Assembly (NCBI GenBank): GCA_036971615.1
Contig: JAYKKR010000005.1
Coordinates: forward strand, 1,922,001 to 1,986,000
Length of the DNA stretch: 64,000 nucleotides
Reading direction: 5' to 3'
Origin: Amyloporia xantha
Taxonomy: Eukaryota; Basidiomycota; Agaricomycetes; Polyporales; Adustoporiaceae
Shown piece after piece: positions 10,494-22,681 of the stretch. Below the pieces are notes generated by a model that searched no databases, had not been told where the DNA came from, and was given only the letters and a program-made list of their open reading frames with translations. How positions within the stretch are numbered: the first letter of the stretch is position 1; each line of letters starts with the position of its first letter. Made by a program: the position numbers and the translations under genes.

Positions 10494-12664
10494 TCAAGTT
10501 GCCTTCAAGTCCGTCCACAGCGGCGTGAGAGCTTGCGCCACGGTGTTGGCTGCTACTTCCAAGCAACTCCGTGTCTCCTCATCCTCCACACTTCCGAGAA
10601 CACCTCTCGCTCGCCACCGATCTGGATGAAACCGCTTGTGGCTTTTCTCCACGAAGTTTTTGTAGTCTTGAGTACGCATGTAAGGCTGGACAGCTTGGAA
10701 GAATGCCTCCACCGCATCCCAGTCGATGTCTTCGACAGTGAGAACGTCAGGGGAGCGCAAGACTGGCCACGGAATAATGTCAAACGTGACTGGACTGGAG
10801 GTCGTGTATTTCGCGTTGTCGAAGGTCTCGCACAGATCTCTATAGCGGTCGAGAGCGCGAGTCGTGCTCCAAGGTTCTGCTGACCATTTCTGATCCCGGT
10901 GCTTGTTGCGTCGCCGTTCCTGCTCCCTTGCCGCCCTTTCTCTCGCCGCTCTAGCTTGACGTTCAGCCTCTGCCCGAGCTGCCTCTTGCTTTCTCCGCGT
11001 GTTCTCCGCTTCGGCGGCTCTGCGCTCCGCTTCCTTCCGCGCACGTCTTGCTTCCTCTTCTGCCTGCTCTGCGGCTCTCCGCTGCCGAGCGGCTTCTTCC
11101 CATAGGGGTTTGTCCCTCTCAAGTTCAGCAAGCTTTCGTCGCGACTCCTCAATGGCCGCCTGGCGTAGAGCTTCCTCGTCTACATCGTTGGCTTCGTTCG
11201 CAGGGTACGGATTTTCACCTGTCTGAGGGTCCTCGCCTTGCGCAACAAGTTAGTCGACTGGTCCGCGAAGCATACAGGGGGGACTAACGAATACTTACTG
11301 CTTGTGTCTGCATCATCATTATAAGAAAAGTCTTCGGGCACATCGGCCATGATGCTATTCAGAAAATTTTCGCGCAATACTTCGTTCCACTCCCTAGCGC
11401 GTGCTCGGAATCGGTCGAGTTTCCTCTGCTCTCGCCTCGCCCGTCTTTCTTCCGCCTGGCGTATAGCAGCTCCAGGCGATCGTGTGCGAACACGCTTGGT
11501 CTCTTGCGAGTCCGACGGATGGTCAGAGCCATCTTGCGAGCGAGACGGCCGGTTACGGAAGCTGGGCTCATCGGTGGGCGAGACTAGCAACGCGGCTCAG
11601 CGGACAGCTACACATTGCAAGGTAATACGCATACCCTTCCGTTTCCCCGTCCCCGTGAAAGGAATGTCTTCTGTTTGCGTGGACCATTCATCACGCATGT
11701 CAGAATCAATCATTTCTTGGTCCTCTTCCAGCGCGTTCGTGGCGTTTCTGAAGTCAGCAGCTGTCTCCCGTGGTTGTCTGTCATCGGCATCCTGGTGAAA
11801 CTTTCGACCGCGGCCCCCGTGGACTTCTCTACTCCTAGGATGGCGGGTATTGAATGGTGAATCGCCGTGGCGCGGCTTAACAAATCCGCCTGCAACAAGC
11901 TCCTCCACTTCATCTTCTTCGTCGTCTTCTTCATCGGACGCGGAGATGGAATGTAGTATATCATCTCCGTCGTCACTAGAGTCAGCATCCGAGACATATG
12001 GACGAAATCTCTTGCGTTGCTGCGCAGATGGTCGCTTGTCCGAAGGCGGCGTTGGTGGACTCCGTTTGGAGTTGGGTCGGGGGGAACTTGTTCTCGCGTC
12101 AGTGAAAGAGCTGGGGAAATCGCGTAATCCTGATGGTTCCTTTCGTTTCTTCCTTGATATAACAGTAAATCTAGGAGGTGCCGGAACGAAACAATCGTAT
12201 TCAGGATCAAGTTTGTAGATGTCCCACTGATCTTGAGAACAGTAGACGAGTTCTCTGAGGACGATGGGATAAATTGCCAATTTCAGTCAACACCTACAAA
12301 GTATAGTATACAATTGAGCTCACCCGCATATATCAATTACTCTTGGCCAAGATCCCTCGTCTTCCACACCCTCCTCCCGTCGCGCGCGAGGCACGAAGCG
12401 CCAGTAACTCCCACCGTTTGGTCCCGGGATGGTTTCGATAACAACGCGTTTTGGGCGACATAGAGCCGCATTGAGAGACAAATTGCCTATTCTCGATATA
12501 TCGTGAGGGGAGGACGCCACCAGAGGGTGGAACGACGCGAATGAAAGACTTGAACCTGGAACGTGATGTAGTCGTTGTGGCTGGGTGCGATCGAGAAGAC
12601 CAGTGGTTGTCCCGAATAATGACTTGGAAATTATAGGCTGTGAAGGGCCCGCATGAGCCGACAT
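10494..12664 (-). CDS. conserved coiled-coil protein with J-domain-like (NFKBIL1-like) C-terminus
   Basis: Minus-strand gene of at least four exons. The start is ATG 12664 (MSAHAGPSQPIISK); the frame extends upstream only through a non-ATG codon. The order is a Ser/Pro-rich N-terminus, then ETIPGPNGGSYWRFV and the block QWDIYKLDPEYDCFVPAPPR. An acidic, disordered middle follows (SASDEEDDEEDEVEE at about 11.9 kb), then a long Arg/Glu/Ala-rich coiled coil (EEARRARKEAERRAAEAEN). The end is a compact helical domain with IPWPVL, DIDWDAVEAFF and KSHKRFHPDRW. The HPD triplet at a helix boundary resembles a J-domain, and the coiled coil plus FHPDRW layout resembles the C-terminal half of NFKBIL1 (IkBL). 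ANK repeats, expected in NFKBIL1, are not seen. Its function is unknown; nuclear location is likely from its basic composition. It is divergent from the GTPase gene at 13156. Confidence 0.8.
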
Positions 12665-13155
12665 CGTTGGAAGATGTCCCTCCCTAGCGGCGTTCACGAT
12701 GAGTGTTCAACGTTGACTTGAAGCCAAGTCGAACATCAGAATTGCCACAACCGTGCACGCGAGTCACGTGCCCGTACTCCTGGGCAAATTCAGCAAAGTA
12801 TGTAAGTTCAATCATGTAAGTTCGATCTACTCTATTCAGGACATCAGACTCCTGAGGAAAGTATACATATCCTTGAATGGGCTTTTTCTCCTGCGCAGCT
12901 GCGTGACTCGTGCAGTCGATGTGAAGTGTATAGTGGTGTCAATGGCATAAAGACCGTCCGGCAACACTCGTCCAAACAAGCTGAAACAACTGCTTGGAGT
13001 GCCGAGTCAGACCGTCAGTCAGGACTAATGATTCGAAGCAATTGAGACACGGTTGACAGCAGTTGACTCATTCTGCTGTGTTTAAATGCTGGCTCCGCCA
13101 TCCTGCTCATCGTCAGGAATTCCTTGGACTGAGCGATCTTTAGACTTCTGTTGAT
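12665..13155. promoter_or_regulatory. divergent promoter region, J-like protein / GTPBP1-type GTPase
   Basis: 491 bp between two genes transcribed away from each other, so it must contain both promoters. The only feature noted is a short inverted sequence around 13000-13030 (gagtcagac.. / ..gtcagtc). No coding signal. Confidence 0.5.
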
Positions 13156-16006
13156 ATGACTAGCTTACGCAATTTCCAGAGCGAGATCGACGAGATACAA
13201 CACCGCGAGATCGTCCGGCAGAGGACCCAATTTACTATTGGACGAGCAAAGGAGAAGGAGACTAAGAAGGAGACAGAGAAAGCCGCAGAGAAAGCCGCAA
13301 CGAAACCCCCCGTCGACTCCGCGAATGCGGACGCGCCTGACGAGGCTGCTCTAGTTCCCTCGGAACTACCTGATACAGATGAACGCATACAAGTAGGCCG
13401 TCTGCTTCGATCAATCACTACCGGATTCTGAAGTCATGCGGTCCTCCAAAGTCTCTCCTCCTCTCAGATGTGCCCTCAAATAACGACCAGGCGCGGCTTC
13501 TGATTGCTTCTCTGTTAACGCAGAACCGGGGGGAGCATATTCTTCGAATAGGTGCCCAACCACCCCATTCCAGGCTTTTCGCAGGCGAACCGGTTGCAGA
13601 TAGCGACACTTGGCGCGGGACAGTTTGCACGGCAGAGGAACTAGCCACCCTTATTAGAGTGATTTCTCAAGCCGTCGATGACATTGGTGGAAAGGTTAGA
13701 CCACCATCCTAATGGATTTCAAATGAACGCTAACGATACATGTCCCCGAAAGACTACAGTGCTGGTTGAGACAAGAACGGACTACCCTCGGGCGACTATC
13801 TTGTTACGATTACCTCCTGCCAGTGTGTCCTTGACTCCTGAGGTCCGCTGTGCTGTCGTAGGTAATGTAGACAGCGGCAAATCCACGACGTTGGGCGTCC
13901 TCACACGAGGTGTGGTTACTTGTATGCCTTCATAACATCTTACGGACTTGGACAGGTGCTCTGGACGACGGCCGAGGTCGCGCTAGGGTCAGCTTGTTTC
14001 GGCATAAACATGAAATTGAGAGTGGCCGGACATCAAGTGTAGGAATGGAGGTGCGCAATCGAATATCACGGCTATTGTCTCAGAGTTAGAAAGCAGCGTC
14101 AGATTCTAGGGTTTGGCCCATCTGGTGCACCTATACTCCCTTCCACAGCACACTCCAATGACCCCGATATCATTCGGCGCGAGAAAATGGGTTGGGAGGA
14201 GATTTCTGCACAAGCGGCCAAAATTGTATCTTTCATCGGTGAGATATCGACGCGGTTTCACCGTGAATTTTGCTCTTATAAAGATGCCCATAGATCTTGC
14301 AGGCCACGAGCGATATCTAAAGACCACTCTATACGGCTTGACCTCTGGCGCCCCATCATGCGTCATTCTTATTGTTGGGGCAAATGCAGGTTTGATTGGT
14401 ATGTCGAAGGAACACCTAGCAATAGCACTAGCTTTGAGCGTCCCTGTCGTAGTTTGTATCACGAAGGTGAGCGAATATTGCAAGTCAGTCGAACAATAAA
14501 CGTCATCCGTTGCCATTTGCTTCAGATCGATATGACTCCGCCGAACGTTCTTGCGAAGACTATCGAACAGGTATCAAAGATTATGAAAAGTCCTGGGTGT
14601 CGGTAAGTAACGCCCCACTTCGACGTGTGTGGCCATATGGGGTATTGCAGCCTAAATGCTCGACAGAAAAACACCTGTATTCGTGAAATCACTCGAGACC
14701 GCTGTGGAAGTGTCGCAAGTATTTTCGAAAGAACGGTATGCACGTCTATCTTACCATGCATCGCTTTTATGTGAATCATTGCGAGATGCTTAGGTTATGC
14801 CCCATATTCCAGCTTTCGAATGTCACGGGCCAAGGCCTGGATCTCGTGAGCTCCTTCCCTGTAGTAGGATTCGCCTCAAGTCTCAGACCTTGCATAGTTA
14901 CGCATGTTTTTGAACTTGCTGCCCTCCAGCGAGAGCGATACCAATCAATTTGCGGCGGATCAACCATTAGAGGTATCAATATTTTGTAGCCTACTCACGG
15001 TTTGTTTGTTGATTTTGTCTACTGGTTCTTACAGTATTCGGTAACGGAAATTTGGTAAGTAAAATTTACAAGTCCATTTCATCTCCCTCCTCACGACTTT
15101 CCCACTTCTCCGTTATCTTTGGTCCATCAAGGTCCGTTCCATATGTTGGTACCGTTGTGGACGGTATCCTGAACAGCGGATCCATTAAGCTTGGAGACGC
15201 CGTTCTCCTCGGTCCCGATGCTAACGGCAATTACCAAAGCACCGTTGTCAAGAGCATACAGCGGAAAAGGTATAGTAAATAATATGACAGTCATATGATC
15301 GCCCATTTAACACACGCTGGTCACTCTTAATAAGAGCTCCAGTGAATAGTGCAGAAGCCGGGCAGTGTGTTTCGCTTGCGTTGAAGCGCGTGCGGAAATC
15401 AGCGGTCCGCAAAGGCATGGTTCTTGTTCATAAATCTGATACTCCACCAAAAGGCAAGCAATTATCCAGCCAGCATGTATAGCGCCCTCATATCCTGATA
15501 TGCGCGTCTCTAGCTGTGCGGAGATTCGAAGGACAGGTGTTGATCTTATAGTGAGTGCCCCAAATGATCGCGCTTTCAGTAACAATCCTCACGTCGTTGC
15601 AGTCATAATACGACATTGCAGAAGAACTATCAGGTATGCCGTATAATCATCTTTTCATCTCCGTCGTTGACACACTCGGTCATCCGTGCCAAGGCTATGC
15701 TTCATTGCGGCGTATGTTGTCCTAAAGTGAGGGTCACCCTCTCGTCGCTGATCATCACTTGCAGGCCGTACGACAGACTGTTCGTATAGTTGAAATGGAC
15801 CATCCTCAAGGCATCCTACGTACAGGAGACCGAGCAACTGTCACCTTTGAGTTCATCGCTCACCCCGAGTTCATCAAGGAAGGCATGAAGCTACTCTTCA
15901 GGGAGGGGAAGACCAAGGTACGAATTTCACGCTGTGCCTGATAACATGCCATCTAAGACACTAATATTCCGTATAGGGTCTCGGTGTCATTACTCGTCTT
16001 CTGTAA
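13156..16006 (+). CDS. GTPBP1/GTPBP2-family translational GTPase
   Basis: Multi-exon gene from ATG 13156 to TAA 16004-16006. The first intron is probably 13393-13451 (gtaggc..aaag), which joins DERIQ to [12 protein letters not shown] in frame. Another joins DDIGGK to [11 protein letters not shown] Lys/Glu-rich leader precedes the G domain: P-loop GNVDSGKST, block [14 protein letters not shown], DxxG as [12 protein letters not shown], and TKID for guanine specificity. Beta-barrel domains follow, with [28 protein letters not shown] and [16 protein letters not shown] sequence, as in EF-Tu domain II. The end is [19 protein letters not shown]. The family is related to eEF1A and is linked in animals to mRNA turnover and rescue of stalled ribosomes. 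The combination of GNVDSGKST and [13 protein letters not shown] is typical of GTPBP1/2 and separates it from eEF1A or Hbs1. Confidence 0.93.
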
Positions 16007-17011
16007 GCCTCTAGATGGAAACCTCCTACTAGGATATGTTGTAGTTGGAGGCGATGCGATGTGCGTCTAATGTGGCACATGTGGGACTTTACTACTGTAT
16101 CATCATTGTGTGTATTTCATTTGTCGATTAATCCGCATATTGTCAGAATGTATCCTTGTGATTAACTCCCAGCACTGTGCTCACCTGGCTGACCACTCGG
16201 AGGCCTCAAATTCTCGATTTTGCCGAACCGCTGGTAGCATGCCATTTTTCTACCTTGCAATTGGAATCTCCAGCAGGAAATATTACTCTGAAATAAATGA
16301 GTACTGAGTGGATATCTAGTGCTGACGCCGATATCAATATGCAAACCCAACAAGAGTTTCCTCGTTTACTGTACTTACTGGCCATAATAAACGGTACGAG
16401 ATCAACGGCGCCCACACCGCCGCTTAGGCTCAAACCTGCGGGCGCGATCCTAAGTACTTGGCCGAATTTATTTATCGAGATCAAATTCAATTATGTATCC
16501 CCCATTCACTGAACGAGGAGCCTTGAATGCATGGCCTCACTTATAACTTATAAGATGACGCGCTCTGTCTTGCACAGATGTTAGGGAAGTATACGGACAG
16601 TCCAAGAATATTCGTCCTGATGGCCCGATCAACTGTTTGCCGGCCGAGCGCGACCCTGCGCAGTGCGCGACCTCGTCGGCCCATAATTCATGTACGCCGC
16701 TTTCGCCCTTTGTGACCGGCCACTGCTTTCGACGCATTCACTCGTTTTCTGGCTTTATATCTGAGAGAGCCGACACCACATGTGCTCGAGGCGGTGACTG
16801 GCAGGTTGTTATCGACCTCACTCAAGTCCTGGCTTCGACTTCTATATGATTCCTACGTGCACACGGCTGCATTCGACCATCCCGCGCCTGTCTGACAGCA
16901 TCGAGCAAGTGAAATCCACGCTGCTGTGCAAGTCCATACCAGGACCATCGCCACGAATATCGACTGAACGTTAATTCCGCTCGATAACATCGGAGGACGA
17001 AATAGACCACC
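16007..17011. other. 1.0 kb intergenic region, nothing supported
   Basis: Lies between the GTPase 3' end and the RING gene start, both on the plus strand, so it should hold the terminator of the first and the promoter of the second. Frames on both strands are short and without motifs. Confidence 0.55.
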
Positions 17012-19158
17012 ATGTCGATGGAAGCTGCTGCGGCATCAGGCTTTGATGAACTTGTTCTTCAGAGGACACAGTCCGCTGGCGATGGTCAGAACGCGGAAAG
17101 TCCAAGTCAAGCTCATTCGGATCTAGTAGCAAGTGATAATCGACGCTTCTCAGCGTCAAGCAACGTCCGCATTCTGCAGGCTGAACCACTTCACATATCG
17201 TTGAATCCTCCCGTCATGTCATCATCCCCCCTCACCATCCCCGAGCCTGCTCGAAATCGCCCGCAGAGCCCGCCTCTTCCATGGAATCTACATCGCACGG
17301 ACACTGCTCCTCAGGTGGAACCACGTGTGCGAGAGAATCCCAGGTCAGACAACGAGCCGCAGTCTTTGATATACAGCCTCCTAGCACTTGTAGGGTTCTC
17401 GGGAGCGAATGCGAAAGCAAAGAAGGAGCTGTTGTCGCTGTTCTTCAACCTTGGTTACTCCTTGGTGCAGGTCCGTTAGCATTCATATTCTCACATCCAA
17501 TCATTTACATGTTCCTAGTTTGTCGTTATCGTGACCCTTCTAGCCTACTCAGCTCACCACGAAAGCCCAACAAAGCCTGGCTTGAGTGAATGGGCAGCTT
17601 GCGATCGGCCATTGGGTGTGTGGGACTGTATCTGGCTGGTACGCGTCGCGCTGGGCTGCTGCTTGTCTATCTGGAGCTGGCGTAGAGAGCGGGCGGCACG
17701 GGAGATGTAAGTGTGCAGGCGTTCTTTCTATGCAATGCTGAACGCATCGTGCATATTAGTCAAGAACGACAAGATGCAGAAGATGTCGAGTCGCCGATAT
17801 CACCCATGTCTGGGCGACATGGCCCAACCTACAGGCCTCCGCCGCGACCCATGAGAACATCCGCAAATCTTGCTAATGCACACGATGCCGTGCTTCCTGC
17901 GCCCCGCCCTGCGGTAGTACCAGCACATTCATATGCTTACTCTCGGTGTGTCATCGTGACGGATCGTTGCTGATCACCACTGAATCGACTTGCTGATTGT
18001 CTCGATATTCATTATCCAGGCTGTCCCTTCTGAGTACGTTCATGTCGCTGGCATGGTTCTTGACGGCCCATATTCTTGAGTACACCTCGGTCAATGATTG
18101 TCGTTTCTCTTCGCCACACCTTTGGTGGCTTACGTTTGGTATACTGTGCATTCTTTACCTCATGATTTTGGAGATATTCCTCCTAGGGTTGCTGGTCTTC
18201 GTCCTGGGACCCGTAATCTATGTATGCATCCGACATCATCAGTGAGTGGGTAGCAGGCTGACATGCATCTTCTCAGCTCCTCTGGAACATAATATTACTT
18301 TGCCTGGGTCGCCATCCTATACAAAATCCACACTTCATCAAGCCTGAGATTGGCAAGTTGCCCAAGTCTGTAGTTGATCAGATCCCCCTAGTGCTCTACA
18401 TACCAGCACCTCCGGATGACCCTGCCTCTGGTGATAGCGTGAACAAACCAATTCCCATTCCTTCTCCGTCATATTCGTACCCCCCTAAATCGACTTCGTC
18501 TGGCCCACCTCCTAAGCGCCGCTTCGCCTTTTTGCGGAGTATCAAGTCCCGGAAGAACAAAGGCAAAGGCACACCTAATTCCAGTAGCCCTGATGAGAAA
18601 AACACATTGTCCGCGAAACGCGCGAACAGGGACCAAGAGAAGACGACGTGGGAGGAGAGATGGGAGCCGGGCGAGTTTCCATTTGTGCGACTCGAAGGGA
18701 ACCGTGCGGTGTGTGCGATCTGCTTGTTGGACTTCGAAGAGCCAAAGAAGGTCGGGGAGACGAGTGAGTCGGAGACCAAACATGATAGCGATGTTCCGGG
18801 TCCTGCGAGTCCCACGGGAGACGGGGCTGCTAAGTCGGAGACATCGAGAGGTGATGATCAACAAGTCCAAGAGATTGCGGTGGAGGATGTCACACAAGAA
18901 GAGAGAGATGAACTGAGGTTGGATGATGCCGGCGAAGGCGCGCAGCCATTGCGACTGCTATTCTGTGGACATGTCTTTCACGTCAGCATCCGTTTCTCCT
19001 CGCTCGTTGGATTGATGTTGATCGTCTGCACTTTACACTAGCAAACTTGCGTCGATCCTTGGCTGATCGACGTCTCTGGGCGTTGTCCTACATGTCAACG
19101 ACCCGTTGAGATACCCGAATCAGGTAAGAAAATGAAGCGAGGACGACGGACGACATAG
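17012..19158 (+). CDS. multi-pass membrane RING-H2 E3 ubiquitin ligase
   Basis: Starts at ATG 17012, in context ccaccATGtcg. A soluble Ser/Pro-rich N-terminus (about 150 residues) is followed by several hydrophobic segments on separate exons: FVVIVTLLAYSAHH, VWDCIWLVRVALGCC, FMSLAWFLTAHILEY, a long stretch around LWWLTFGILCILYLMILEIF, and LLWNIILLCLGR, giving about five transmembrane helices. A cytosolic Pro/Lys-rich linker leads to the C-terminal RING: CAIC at about 18715, then an unusually long acidic insert of about 75 residues, then CGHVFH, an intron, QTCVDPWL and CPTC. The ligand order is C3H2C3 (RING-H2). The last codons KKMKRGRRTT end at TAG 19156. Because SG/gtaaga is also a good donor, a spliced alternative end is possible. 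The enzyme would ubiquitinate substrates at an endomembrane; the substrate is unknown. Confidence 0.87.
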
Positions 19159-19509
19159 TTTGGCAATGGACATTGGCCCTTCTTTCCTCTTGTATTTTAA
19201 TCTTGATCTTACCCGCGTACTATTTATCGGTTTTGAGTGCACTTGTTCTGTCGTTCGCTCCCTACTCTGATGTCTTGCTACCTTCGTTATGCTGACTGGT
19301 ACGACTACGTTGTATTGTACTTGTGGTTTGAACAAATTTGTCATGCTTCCTGTTCGTCTGGAATCAACGAGCTGTATAGCTAGTCTCTACACCTCAATAC
19401 TTGTACATTGTCGCATTTTCCCTGTTCTCACTTCAGCCCGGACAGTAATACCAAAACAGCAAATGCATGAGCCAGAGGTGTATAATACAGGCATTGACAT
19501 CGTGGGCAC
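19159..19509. other. convergent intergenic region
   Basis: 351 bp between the ends of the RING gene (+) and the RPB3 gene (-). Presumably both 3' UTRs and polyadenylation signals. No coding signal. Confidence 0.6.
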
Positions 19510-21027
19510 CTAAGTCTGCCACCCACCACTGGTCGAAGCACCACCGGCGTTTCCCCAGCCACCAGGACTGTTACTCCCCCATGTGCCCCCTTGCGCGCCC
19601 CACCCGGCCTGTCGAGGAGATGATCCCCATGTCTGCGGTGCCGGTGCCGGTGTAGTTCCCCACCCCGCATTATTCGCGTTCGGGCTTGTACTTGACGGCC
19701 ACCCTGGGCCTGAACCGTTCGCACCCGCGCCCGCGTTCCATCCAGGCGACGATGATCCCCCCCACGCAGCCGCACCGTTGGTCCGGGGAGGCCCGCCGCC
19801 GCCGTTCGGCTGTGGTAGCGATGCCTCGGGCCCGGGGAGCACGTCCAGCTCGGGATCGGCTTTGAGACCCAAAATGAGATTGGCGAGTTTTGTTTGGAGT
19901 TCTTGCAGACCCTGCGAGGGTGTGAGCGGCTGGTCTCACATTCGGGAACAAGATGAACAGACCTTCATGACCACCTCCTGTGGACCGAGACTCCCGTCTG
20001 TTTCGACGTCAAGGTAAAAGCGATTTGGCCGTGCATTGTAGTCAAATAGATCGTCATCCCGGGGCGCCTCCTCTTCCTTAGCATTTTCGCTCAGAGGCCA
20101 CTCCGCACGCTCATCGGACTCGAACCAATATGTTGTATGCCGCAGCTTATTGTGGGGATCATACTCGAAAGCCACTGCTGAACATGGTGACCATTTTGCA
20201 TGTTCTTTTGCGATTCCCTGAGGGAACCATAAGTGTCAACGAGATAACACAAACCTGCTGATGAGGTTGACCTTTTTCGCTATACAGCGTAGCTTCAGCT
20301 CTTGGCCCTTGCGGATTTTGCATATGAGTATTGGGCGAGCGTCGGGATCATCTGCAAAAATCCAAAGTCAGGTTTAAACGTAGGAAACAGGCGCTGGACG
20401 CACCTTTGCCCACTGGATGTCCAAAGTTGCCACCTCGTCTTGCTAGCTCCTCACCCCCGTCTCCATCGTCATTCCAGTTATTCTGGCCTATTCTCGGCCC
20501 TGTTACGTCTAGATGTGCGCTGGTCACATCCATGGTAACGAGTTCATGGCAGGCAACATTGAGAGTGAGTTCGACGGCACAGAACTGGCACCATGACAGA
20601 CATGTACAGTCCTGCATATAATAGCATCAACACAGCATTCATACGTAATAAGAGGAACTTACGCGAGTATATCGCATCCCTTCGTCACAATTGTGGCTTA
20701 CAAGGGGAATCATGCCCAGACGATGCGCTATGAATTCATCGGGGAGGACGGTTGTGTTGGTCTCAATTTCCACCATGTCGATGGCTGTGGCGAGGCTCAG
20801 CCGCTATGAAAGTTCCTGGAAGTTCGACACATACCTACGGTTGGAATATCGGCCATCATGACCCGGCGGAAAGAGTTCGCGAGCCTGTCCAGACCAGTGG
20901 GTAAGTATAGTATATGAGGAGCGAGTAGCAAGACGGCGTACGCAAGATCGACGTTCTCAAGCACAAAGTTGACATGGTCCTTCTTGAGTTCGCGAATACG
21001 AACGATGGGCTCGGATTCTTGGGCCAT
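19510..21027 (-). CDS. RPB3: DNA-directed RNA polymerase II subunit RPB3
   Basis: Minus-strand gene starting at ATG 21027 ([17 protein letters not shown]). The conserved N-terminus continues with [24 protein letters not shown] alpha-homology sequence and [23 protein letters not shown], followed by [13 protein letters not shown]. The zinc loop [11 protein letters not shown] gives the C-x-C-x3-C-x2-C ligands. Dimerisation sequences [11 protein letters not shown] and [14 protein letters not shown] end the usual RPB3 core. RPB3 forms the heterodimer with RPB11 that seeds Pol II assembly in the nucleus. An extra tail of about 100 residues, Gly/Pro/Ser-rich with nine Trp residues all next to Gly, follows the core and ends GGWQT. 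The tail is in frame with no splice needed and its stop is TAG at 19510-19512. It is divergent from the PL14 gene, 282 bp away. Confidence 0.95.
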
Positions 21028-21309
21028 GGTGAACAATACAGTCAATACTGCAAGTACTTCTTGAAGTCACTGAGCGAGCCCGACGAGAGGAAGTCGGTTT
21101 ACATAAGCACGACCACTGATCGAGTCGTCCTGGCGCCTATTCTCGTCCCCGACCTTTCGTTATCGCTTGCACAGGCGGGTGTGTCGATTCAAATAAGGCT
21201 GGTTATAGTCTCCCCTACTCGTCTACTTTGAAATCCGCCTTCAGTCAGCCCAGATTGATGATTATTCCTGACTCTGGACCCCCGCCGTGTCCATCCTCTC
21301 TCTGCAAGG

Positions 21310-22681
21310 ATGTTGCACATTACATTTGGACTCTGCTCGCTGCTTCTTTCCATCTTGTCTAGCCTTGTTGAGTCTCAAGTCGTGTCTCCGGCAGTGATTG
21401 CATCGGAGTACTCGCTCACGACCAGCACTTCCTTGCCTTTCCCTACTGCGACGCTGTCATCCTCCGATACTCAGTCTTTCCTAGTCTCCTCCTGGTATCT
21501 GAGCAAGGGCCGCGTACAGAATGGCGCGACGGATCTCTCCTTTGTTTCCGACCCGTTTCCCAATAGTTCCGTCCCTGCAGGGAATACGTCCTCCCCCACG
21601 CCAACAACACCAGTCCTGCAGGTCACGTATCCTTCAGGAAGCTACTCACATGATACTGGCGGCGCCCAGCTTTACGCGTTGTGGAACGCGTCAGGCAACG
21701 CTCAGTTCCAGTCTATGTTACTCACGTACGAGGTAGCGTTCGACACAGACTTCGACTGGGTTAAGGGCGGGAAGCTTCCTGGTCTTCGGGGTGGACCTGA
21801 TCCTGATGAGTGCTCCGGTGGTGCCCCAACGAACGGCTCCGATTGTTTCAGCGCAAGAGTGATGTGGAGGACTCAAGGAGAGGGCGAAGGTGTGTCTCGT
21901 TCTCGTCTTTCACTTGTGTTCCTCGTGAGGTTATGATGACTCTTAACACACTCTTGATTGTAGTGTACGCGTATTTCCTGGAGCCCCATGACCTCTGTAC
22001 GAACTCTAATTTTCTCTGCAACTCGGATGGGTACGGCACAAGCATCGACCGCGGCTCGTTCAGCTTTGTTGCTGGGCAGTAAGTTCAGGCCTCTCTCTGG
22101 CTATAGATCATGCGACTCAAAGAAGCATCATCCAGGTGGAACAGGATTACACTCTTGGTTCGTCTCAACAACCCGGTCAACACTGCCAACGGACAAGTTC
22201 AGCTATAGTAAGCACACGTTCTGCTGGCCTTAGACAGTACTTTATCTTCGATTGTCGACCGAAAGCTATAACAACGTAAAAGCAATCGACGAGCGGAACC
22301 TGCAATATCGTAACAGTACCGATATCAACGTCGGAGGTCTATATTTCTCGTACGCCCTATGCTTCTCCCTACTTGACATGGCCTTTACGATGTGCTGTGC
22401 ATGGTCATATTTCAACTTGGTTGAAGCACTTTCTTCGGAGGTGAGCTATGTTTTCTGAACTTCTCCTTGAGCGAGCTGATGAATGATTTGTATTCGCAGG
22501 TAATAATGCGTCGTGGGCAACCCCCCAGACTGTGCACACTTATTTCCGCAACTTCCACATGTGGGCGAGTACGGCGCCCTCCAACTTCACTACGACGTCG
22601 GGGTCGCGCTCTATGTATACGAGTGCGTCGGTCGTGGGCTCGTTGTGTATGTTACTCGCCATTGTCGGTGCGTTTGCATAG
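21310..22681 (+). CDS. secreted polysaccharide lyase family 14 (alginate/glucuronan lyase-like)
   Basis: Starts at ATG 21310 with a clear signal peptide (hydrophobic residues 4-20, likely cut near VESQ). Family blocks in order are SSWYLSKGRVQNG, VTYPSGSYSHDTGGAQ, VAFDTDFDWVKGGKLPGL, CFSARVMWRTQGEGE, then after introns CNSDGYGTSIDRGSF, WNRITLLVRLN and VKAIDERNLQYRNS, and the final FFGGNNASWATP plus FRNFHMW. Small exons (one of only about 14 nt) are needed near 22436-22449. PL14 enzymes cleave glucuronate-rich polysaccharides by beta-elimination inside a jelly-roll fold, and basidiomycete genomes carry several. The C-terminus, a Ser/Thr-rich stretch followed by the hydrophobic end SVVGSLCMLLAIVGAFA, suggests a GPI anchor. 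Stop TAG 22679-22681. Confidence 0.93.

Noticed and set aside
10110..10883. 257-codon plus-strand frame opposite the J-like gene
   Set aside because: It begins with TTG, has no motif, and lies antisense to the conserved last exon of the minus-strand gene and its 3' flank.
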